From positions 372,001 to 436,000 of the forward strand of contig CBDBCK010000027.1 of the NCBI GenBank assembly GCA_965203345.1: a stretch of 64,000 nucleotides of DNA, given 5' to 3'. Below are positions 57,301-64,000 of the stretch, in pieces (position 1 is the stretch's first letter; each line of letters starts with the position of its first letter). This DNA comes from CBDBCK01 sp965203345 (GTDB lineage: Bacteria > Chloroflexota > Dehalococcoidia > Lucifugimonadales > Lucifugimonadaceae). The notes below the pieces were generated by a model, which worked only from the letters and a program-made list of their open reading frames with translations, had not been told where the DNA came from and made no database searches. The translations under genes were made by a program, and so were the position numbers.

Positions 57301-60300
57301 TTACACAGTAGAGGAGGGTGGAACGATAGACGTGCCGGTATCTTTGAGTGCCGATCCTCTACGAACGGTAACGATAGCTGTATCAGTGGACAATACGAAC
57401 GTGTCGTTGAGTAGTGATGAGTTGGTGTTCACTTCCGGCAGTGGTCGTACTATGGCGCTGAGAGTATCTGGGGCTGTAGTAGGCACGTCAACGTTGAGCT
57501 TTATTGATCTACCTTCTGGCGTAACAGAGGGGATACATTCTACGGCGGTTATAGATATTACCGCTGCTCCTGAACCTGTGGAGGTGTCGGTGTCATTTGG
57601 TGAGGCCTCTTATGAGGTTAATGAAGGCATGGCAGTAGACGTGGAAGTGTTTCTGGATGCGGATCCTCTGCGCAATTTATTAATAAACATATTGGGTTCA
57701 GGTGTCGGAACATCGGCTGTAGCCGGGTTGCCAGCGACAGTAGAGTTTAGTCCAGGTGTGACGGAGGCTTCCTTCTCATTGTTTGCTATAGACGACTTGG
57801 TAGACGATGACGGCGAGACGTTACTTCTGGAGTTTGGTCTGCTTCCTGTTGGTGTTTCGGGTGGTGCATTTACGCGTGCAGTGGTGTCAATAACGGACGA
57901 CTCTATACTTGGCGTGTGCCTTAGGACCTCCGAAGTTCGGGATGCGATTGTAACGGCAACAGGTAATACGGATTGTGCTGAAATTACCGACGATCAGCTG
58001 AGCAACATAGAGATATTGCAGGTTGAGGGAAGAAACATTGGTGAATTGCAGGTTGGAGACTTCTCCGGACTGACTTCGTTGATGATACTTTCTATCTCTG
58101 GCGCCAGTCTGATTGAGCCTTTGCCTTCGGGACTGTTCTCTGGTCTGGGATCGCTTACTGACCTTAACCTGGGTAGTAATGATCTGACGACTTTGCCTTC
58201 GGGACTGTTCTCTGGTCTGGAATCACTTACTGACCTTAACCTGGGTAGTAATGATCTGACGACTTTGCCTTCGGGACTGTTCTCTGGTCTGGGATCTCTT
58301 ACTGACCTTGACCTGAGTGATAATGCACTGGCTCCAACCGATTCGCCTTCGGGACTGCCCTCTGGTTCCGGCGCCAATCTGGTTGAACCTTTGCCAGAGG
58401 ATCTGTTCTCTGATCTGGAATCGCTTACTGACCTTGACCTGAGTAGTAATGCTCTGACGACTTTGCCACCGGATGCGTTCTCTGGTCTGGCATTGCTTGA
58501 ATCCCTTGACCTGAGTAGTAATGCTCTGACGACTTTGCCAGAGGATCTGTTCTCTGATCTGGAATCGCTTACGGAGCTTGACCTGAGTAGTAATGCTCTG
58601 AGTTCTTTGCCTCCTGGTTTGATATCAGCTGAACTGGAAGCGAGACTCGGCTCTGGACTAAATCTGGCTGACAATCCGTGGGACTTTGCACTTTCCTCTC
58701 CAGATGTATCTGTGGCAGAAGAAGCTGGAACTGTAACCGTTATGGTTTCGCTTACGCATTCTTTGGACTATGACCTTGTATTGAGTGTGTCAACTATAGA
58801 GGGCACAGCGGATGGTTCGGATTACACTTTGTCATCTACGGATCTGACGATTGCTACTGGTGCACTTTCTGGGATGATCTCTGTATCTATTACCGACGAC
58901 CTGGACTATGAAGCAGCGGAGAGTTTTGAGGTGTTGTTCAGCGATGGTCCTCAGGTTCTGTCTGGTGATTCTCTTGAAAGCACCAGTTCGACTTCCGAGG
59001 TAACTATTCTGGAGAGCGATGTTCCTGCTGTAACGGTGTCCTTTGAACAATCGGAGTATGTTGTTGCGGAGGGTGCTTCTGAGGCATTGTCATTAGTACT
59101 GGATACATCACCTGGTCGGACATTGGTGATAGGTATATTGGCTTCTCCCGAAGGCTCAACCATTTCCTCCGATTACGATATTCCTGCTACTGTAACGTTC
59201 GGACCTACTGAAACGGTTGCGGCTATCATATTTGAGGCTTTGGATGATGTGGACAACGATGATGAGGTTGTAGTTCTGGGACTAGACCTTACTGGCCTTA
59301 GTAATGTGAGTGAAGGGACGAACGTACCTGCGCGTGTGACCATAGAGGACGATGACGATCCTTTGGTACCTGTGTCGGTGTCATTTGGTGAGTCCTCTTA
59401 TGAGGTTAATGAAGGCATGGAAGTAGACGTGGAAGTGTTTCTGGATGCAGATCCTGTGCGCAATTTATCAATAAACATATTGGGTTCAGGTGTTGGAATA
59501 TCGACTGTATCGGGGTTGCCAGCGACAGTGGAGTTTAGTCCAGGTGTGACGGAGGCTTCCTTCTCATTGTTTGCTATAGATGGCCTGGCGTTTGAAGGAG
59601 CGACGCTTGTTCTGGAGTTTGACGAATTGCCAGCAGGTGTGTCTACCGGGGATCAGTCAAGTGCAGAGGTGTCAATAATTGATGAAGACCCTGTACTTGG
59701 TATATGCGGCAGAACCCCCGAAGTTCAGGATGCGATTATATCGGTACTTAGGTTTATTACTGGGGATGCGGTCACGCGTTGTGATGAAGTTTCCATGGAT
59801 CATCTGAGCCAAATAACGGGTTTGAGGATTGTGGGAACAGGCATTACTGCATTTCAGCCTGGAGACTTATTTGGACTGACTAATTTAGGTGAACTTAATA
59901 TATCGCAGAACAGGGATCTGACGTCTCTTCCTTCAGGATTGTTCTCTGGTTTGAGTGCACTTCACACTCTTGATCTGACTGATAATGTTCTGACGTCGGC
60001 TTTGCCATCGGATCTGTTCTCCGGTCTGAATAACCTTATGTTCCTTAACCTGAATAGTGAAAGGGGTGCCGAGAATGCTTTGGAGCCTTTGCCATCGGAT
60101 CTGTTCTCTGGTCTGAATAACCTTGAGTTCCTTAACCTGAATGGGAATGGTCTGACGACTTTGCCATCGGATGTGTTCTCTGGTTTGAATTCGCTTCGCG
60201 ACCTTCAGTTGATTAATAATGATCTGACGACCTTGCCCCCGGATGTGTTCTCTGGTTTGAATGCGCTTAATGATCTGACGACCTTGCCCCCGGATGTGTT

Positions 60301-63300
60301 CTCTGGTTTGAATGCGCTTAGCAACCTTCACCTGAGTAATAATGATCTGATGTCTTTGCCCCCGGATCTGTTCTCTGGTCTGAATGCGCTTAGCAACCTT
60401 CAGTTGATTGATAATGATCTGACGACTTTGCCATCGGATCTGTTTTCTGATCTACCTGTGTTTGTCATCCTTAACCTGAGGAATAATCGTCTGATGTCTT
60501 TGCCCCCGGATCTGTTCTCTAGTCTGAATTTTCTTACTGAAATTGACCTGAGGAATAATGATCTGAGGTCTTTGCCCCCGGATCTGTTCTCTGGTCTGAA
60601 TTTTCTTAATAGGCTTGACCTCGCTAATAATCTTTGGGTTTCTTCTCCCCTTGCCGTATCTGATGAAGTGGATGAAGTGAGGGTGTTTGAAAATGTGGGG
60701 ACTGCGTCCATAACCGTTGAGCTGTTGACAGACCTGGGTTATGATTTGACGTTGTCAGTCTCCACATCTGATGCTGATGCTAGTGCGACGTCAGGTTTGG
60801 ACTACGTTGCGTTGTCTAATGTGTTGCTTACGATAGGATCTGAAGATTCAACAACCGGCACAATAATAGGCACAGTTGATGTGGATATATTGCGAGACTC
60901 TCTCCTGGAAGACGAAGAGACGTTTGAGTTAGTGTTCACAAACGTTCCGTTGATTTATGATGAGTCTACGGGAGAACTTGTGGACGAGTTTAGAGCTACG
61001 GTGATTATATCTGACCCTGACCCTGACCTTGTCCTTGTATCATTCGTTGAGCCTGTTTATAATGTAGTGGCTGGCGAGACAGTAGAGGTGGAAGTATCTT
61101 TGACCTCCGATCCTCCAGGAGCGGTAACGGTAACTCTAGCTGTATCAGGTGCCGAATCGCTTGTGTCATTGAGTAGTGATACGTTGGAGTTTATTCCAGG
61201 AGGCGTGCGTACCCGGTCAGTGACGGTAACGGGATCATCGGTAGGCACATCAACGTTGAGCTTTATTGATCTACCTTCAGGAGTAACGGAGGTTACACCA
61301 TCTACGACTGTTATAGATGTTTCTGCGAATGAACGACCTGTATCGGATGCTGGCCCTGACCAGACAGTGTCGGAAGGCGTGCTGGTGACGTTGGACGGTA
61401 GTGGGAGTACGGATCCTGAAGGCACGGATCTGTCATATTCGTGGGTTCAGTCTTCAGGTGAGACTGTAACACTGTCGGATTCTGCTATTTCTGAACCTAC
61501 GTTTACTTCCCCTGTTGATCTGTCAAGAGACGCGGAGCTTTTGTTCTCGCTTGCTGTGACAGATGGCTTTGGGCATACAAGTGCCATTTCGGATACAGTA
61601 TTGATAACTGTTGAAGCATCTACTCCTACTGTGGTTGTGTCTTTCGTATCAGCTGATTATGAGGTATCGGAAGGTTCTTCCGTGGAGGTTCTTGCAGTTC
61701 TGGATATGGTACCTCGTCGGACGGTGTCTGTAAATGTAGTAGTGAGCAGTTTGGGTGGAGCCACGGAAGATGACTACATTTTGTCGGACACTTCACTCAC
61801 GTTTGGTCCTGAAGAGAGAGAAGCAACGCTGGATGTAACTGCGGTTGAGGATTCGGCTGAGGAATCCGGGGAGGGCGTATCTCTAGAGCTGATGCTAGAC
61901 CCTTCATCGTCCAATGTATCGTTGGGATCTCCTTCAACTGAGGAAGTATTGCTACTGGACGACGCAGTAGTTAATGAACGACCTGTAGCGGATGCTGGCC
62001 CTGACCAGACAGTGACGGAAGGTGTGTTGGTGACGTTAGACGGTAGTGGCAGTACGGATCCTGAAGGCGGTGCGCTGTCATATTCGTGGGTTCAGGCTTC
62101 AGGTGAGACTGTGACACTGTCGGATTCTACTATTGCTCAACCTACGTTTACTTCCCCGGTTGATCTGTCAAGAGACGCTGAGCTTTTGTTCTCACTTGTT
62201 GTGACGGATGACGCTGACCAGACAAGTGCCATTTCGGATACAGTATTGATAACGGTTGAAGCATCTACTCCTACTGTGGTTGTGTCTTTCGTATCAGCTG
62301 ATTATGAGGTATCGGAAGGATCTTCCGTGGAGGTTCTTGCAGTTCTGGATATAGTACCTCGTCGGACGGTGTCTGTAAATGTATTAGCGAGCGGTTTGGG
62401 TGGAGCCACGGAAGATGATTACATTTTGTCGGCTACTTCATTCACGTTTGGTCCTGAAGAAAGAGAAGCAACGCTTGCTGTAACTGCGGTTGACGATTCG
62501 GCTGAGGAATCCGGGGAGAGGGTGTCTCTGGAGCTGATGATAGATCCTTCATTGTCCAATGTATCGTTGGGATCTCAGTCAACTGAGGAAGTGTTGATAT
62601 TGGATGACGATGCAGCAGTTAATGAACGACCTGTAGCGGATGCTGGCCCTGACCAGACAGTGTCAGAAGGTGTGTTGGTGACGTTAGACGGTAGCGGCAG
62701 TACGGATCCTGAAGGCGGTGCACTGTCATATTCGTGGGTTCAGGCTTCAGGTGAGACTGTAATACTGTCCGATTCTACTGTTGCCGCACCTACGTTTACT
62801 TCACCGGTTGGCCTTTCAAGAGACGCGGAACTTTTGTTCTCTCTAGTTGTGACAGATGACACTGACCAGACAAGTGCCATTTCGGATACAGTATTGATAA
62901 CGGTTGAAGCGTCTAACCCTGCAGTGGTTGTGTCTTTCGTATCAGCTGATTATGAGGTATCGGAAGGATCTTCAGTGGATGTGTCAATAGTTCTGGACGT
63001 GGCCCCCCGTCGTTCAGTGTCTGTAAATGTATTAGCGAGCGGTTTGGGCGGAGCTACGGAAGCTGACTACATTTTGTCCTTCACTTCATTCACCTTTGGT
63101 CCTGAAGCAAGAGAAGCAACGCTGGTTGTAACTGCGGTTGATGATCTGGCTGACGATGACGGAGAGAGTGTGTCTCTGGCGCTGACACTGGATTCATCAA
63201 CATCGTCCAATGTATCGTTGGGCTCTCCTTCAACCGAGGAAGTATTGATATTGGATGACGATGATCCTGTTGAACCACCGGTTGAACCTTTGGCGACTGT

Positions 63301-64000
63301 GTCGTTCGGTGCCAGTGCCTACGAACTGTTGGAAGGTGGGACTGTTGCGTTATCAGTAACGTTGGATCGATCTTCCAGTGGCCGGTTGTCACTACCGATA
63401 TTGAGTGGAGGTTCTGGCGTGTCTGTGGTGTCTGGTGTTCCTGAGACGTTAGAGTTTGCACCTGATCAGACGATAGCGATTTTCACGTTGGATGGTTTGG
63501 AAGACTTTAACACGGTTGACGAGAGCTTAACTCTGGAGTTTGGTCTTCTTCCTGTTGATGTTACTGCTGGCGAATTTACAGGTGCGGTAGTGTCAATAAT
63601 GGATAACGACTCCATACTGGATGTGTGTTCCAGGACTGAAGAAGTTCAGAATGCGATTATAGAGGCAGTTAATGGACTATCTGGCGTTACGGTTGAGAGT
63701 TGTACTGACGTTACCGAGGATCATCTGGGCCAAATAGGGAGTTTGTCTATTAGTAGGACAGAGGTTGTGACGTTGCAGTTTGGAGATTTTTCCGGTCTGA
63801 CTTCATTGCAGACACTTGGTATAAATATCAACCAGAATCTGGAGACCCTTCCTCAAGGACTGTTTGCCGATCTAGGTTCGCTTCAGGTACTTGACCTGTT
63901 TGATAATGCTCTGACATCTTTGCCATCGGATGTATTCACTGGTCTGGTCTCACTTGAGGTACTTGACTTGGATAATAATGGTCTGACATCTTTGCCATCG
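30179..64000 (+). CDS. Giant protein, main C-terminal portion, open at window edge
   Basis: Open frame after the TAA at 30176-30178; homologous coding joins near 30263 and continues without a stop to the last base, at least 11,240 codons. Ends are partial on both sides. Order: the remaining PKD-Calx units to 33130, then super-repeats of LRR block + Calx (NNPWASPLSVSDARVSEA type) + a second sandwich (SFGSDSYTVAEGGTIDVP) + PKD + Calx. LRR caps lie at about 33482, 35447, 37418, 39776, 42083, 43587, 45632, 46985, 49247, 50657, 51917, 53789, 56201, 57905, 59703 and 63617. Three further PKD+Calx units lie at 61.3-63.3 kb. In-frame phase was confirmed at several points from 33.1 to 64.0 kb. No membrane anchor, sorting signal or stop is in the window. 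Confidence 0.85.
33482..34145 (+). repeat. LRR block 9 (6 repeats)
   Basis: First of 11 blocks with the cap VCSRTEEVQNAI. Framework NNGLTSLPSDVFTGL; concave strands EFLFLSNN, RELFLSNN, TTLDLGSN, RVLRLDNN. Confidence 0.85.
35447..36110 (+). repeat. LRR block 10 (6 repeats)
   Basis: Cap 1965 bases after the previous one. Concave strands QHLSLRDN, RELDLDNN, RRLLLDNN and DFLQLNNN (twice). Confidence 0.85.
37418..38150 (+). repeat. LRR block 11 (7 repeats)
   Basis: Cap 1971 bases after block 10. Concave strands EHLSLRDN, GLLFLDNN, RELWLVNN, RLLFLDNN, RWLLLNNN, RILRLHNN. Confidence 0.85.
39776..40440 (+). repeat. LRR block 12 (6 repeats)
   Basis: Cap varies (ILGVCSRTEEV). Concave strands RAFTLREN, GLFFLDNN, ESLQLNNN, RSLRLNNN, EFLFLDNN. 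Confidence 0.85.
42083..42890 (+). repeat. LRR block 13 (8 repeats)
   Basis: Concave strands EILTLREN, QELFLDNN, RFLLLDNN, EFLFLDNN, ASLQLNNN, RSLRLNNN, EFLFLDNN on a near-constant framework. Confidence 0.85.
43587..44030 (+). repeat. LRR block 14 (3 repeats)
   Basis: Older-looking cap VCDRTPEV...RSCGEVT; repeats more diverged. A short insertion (HPMFGLII) precedes LANNPW. Confidence 0.82.
44030..45490 (+). repeat. Segmental duplication C, first copy
   Basis: Calx (SDDSVFEYAGPASI), second sandwich (VEPVYDVVAGEPL), PKD and Calx recur at about 54596-56053. The offset is 10566 bases at the start and 10563 near the end, a net one-codon difference. Confidence 0.82.
45632..46300 (+). repeat. LRR block 15 (6 repeats)
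   Basis: Concave strands QLLFLSNN, REIFLDNN, RVIFLDNN, RFLHLNDN, RILRLNNN. Followed by a single sandwich and then a Calx, with no PKD before the next cap. Confidence 0.85.
46985..47645 (+). repeat. LRR block 16 (6 repeats)
   Basis: Closest to block 10 (shared RELDLDNN, RRLLLDNN order). Ends LGLNPW rather than NNPW. Confidence 0.85.
49247..49620 (+). repeat. LRR block 17 (2 repeats, shortest)
   Basis: Cap VCSRTEEVQSAI, one irregular first repeat and one QELHLDNN repeat, then NNNPW. The cap follows a PKD domain directly, without the usual Calx between. Confidence 0.85.
50657..51540 (+). repeat. LRR block 18 (9 repeats)
   Basis: Cap VCDRTPAV...TLCDEVT. A distinct repeat family, NSLTTVPAGLFSD / NALTTVPADLLSG, with alternating units that look like a two-repeat duplication. 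Confidence 0.84.
51917..52505 (+). repeat. LRR block 19 (5 repeats)
   Basis: The third repeat (AGLKLDDNDLVSLPSGLFSG) belongs to the block 8 family while the others are of the SLPSDVFAG family, so this is a mosaic block. Confidence 0.84.
53789..54595 (+). repeat. LRR block 20 (8 repeats)
   Basis: Close relative of block 13; the same run of ESLQLNNN, RSLRLNNN, EFLFLDNN closes it. It then joins the duplicated segment C. Confidence 0.85.
54596..56053 (+). repeat. Segmental duplication C, second copy
   Basis: Partner of 44030-45490. The PKD here carries DGIGSTDPEG for the usual DGSGSTDPEG. Confidence 0.82.
56201..56920 (+). repeat. LRR block 21 (7 repeats)
   Basis: Cap VCDRTPEV...RSCGEVT; repeats of the SGNVLESLPPDVFSALTVL family, two of them nearly identical. 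Confidence 0.84.
57905..59390 (+). repeat. LRR block 22 (7 repeats) and segmental duplication A, second copy
   Basis: Cap VCLRTSEV...TDCAEIT. Partner of 18580-20130, 39.3 kb away, shorter by one LRR. The module just before it (57575-57840) matches the one that follows the first copy (20428-20700), so module order has been rearranged. Confidence 0.82.
59703..60640 (+). repeat. LRR block 23 (about 11 repeats, longest)
   Basis: Cap ICGRTPEV...TRCDEVS. One repeat near 60250-60300 is cut to 17 residues, losing its concave strand (LNALNDLTTLPPDVFSG). The usual PPGLISAELE end segment is absent; the last repeat runs straight into NNLWVSSPLAVSD. Confidence 0.82.
63617..64000 (+). repeat. LRR block 24, cut by window edge
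   Basis: Cap VCSRTEEVQNAI and at least three repeats (LGININQN, QVLDLFDN, EVLDLDNN) before the sequence ends mid-repeat. Confidence 0.85.

Noticed and set aside
8364..64000. Several separate adjacent surface-protein genes
   Set aside because: No internal signal peptide, promoter or ribosome binding site was found after any of the stops, and homology resumes within a few bases in a new frame.

Overview
The window looks like a bacterial chromosome from the phylum Chloroflexota. The lineage rests on one gene pair: a DUF2298/Chlor_Arch_YYY membrane protein (YYYFG motif) directly followed by an Agl23-like GT-C membrane protein. This pairing is known mainly from Chloroflexota and Archaea, and the bacterial rnc-ftsY genes next to it rule out an archaeon. 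A finer placement, such as SAR202 or Dehalococcoidia, would be a guess.

Region 1 (1-8102) is ordinary, tightly packed and all on the + strand. It holds the end of rnc (RNase III), ftsY (SRP receptor), the DUF2298 membrane protein, the Agl23-like protein, an FAD-dependent oxidoreductase and an SDR oxidoreductase. Most genes overlap by 1-8 bases. The membrane pair plus the FAD enzyme suggests an envelope glycan or lipid-linked sugar function. The interval 8103-8363 holds no convincing gene. It ends in a recognisable promoter for the next gene.

Region 2 (8364-64000, 87% of the window) is one giant modular surface or secreted protein gene. It starts with a signal peptide and runs off the 3' edge still open. 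Three module types are shuffled along it: Calx-beta-like beta-sandwiches with acidic DDD ends, 24 leucine-rich-repeat (LRR) blocks each opened by a C-x-RT-x-EV cap, and 21 PKD domains. PKD domains are absent from the first 18.8 kb. They then appear in a tandem array of 648-bp PKD+Calx units (27147-33130). After that the modules recur as super-repeats of roughly 2 kb or more (LRR block + Calx + second sandwich + PKD + Calx). As read, the frame is broken by four small disruptions, all between 27.36 and 30.27 kb inside the most repetitive stretch. On either side the frame is open for 19.0 kb and for at least 33.8 kb. Assembly error in near-identical repeats is the simplest explanation. If so, this is a single protein of at least about 18,500 residues. 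No C-terminal anchor or stop is inside the window.

The most interesting signal is inside the LRR blocks. The framework of each 24-residue repeat is almost invariant at DNA level, while the codons for the exposed concave beta-strand positions differ from repeat to repeat. Blocks hold from 2 to 11 repeats, and long segments are duplicated 3.4, 10.6 and 39 kb apart. One duplicated pair differs in length by exactly one repeat. This resembles a recombining, diversifying recognition protein built from LRR cassettes. That function is inferred, not shown.
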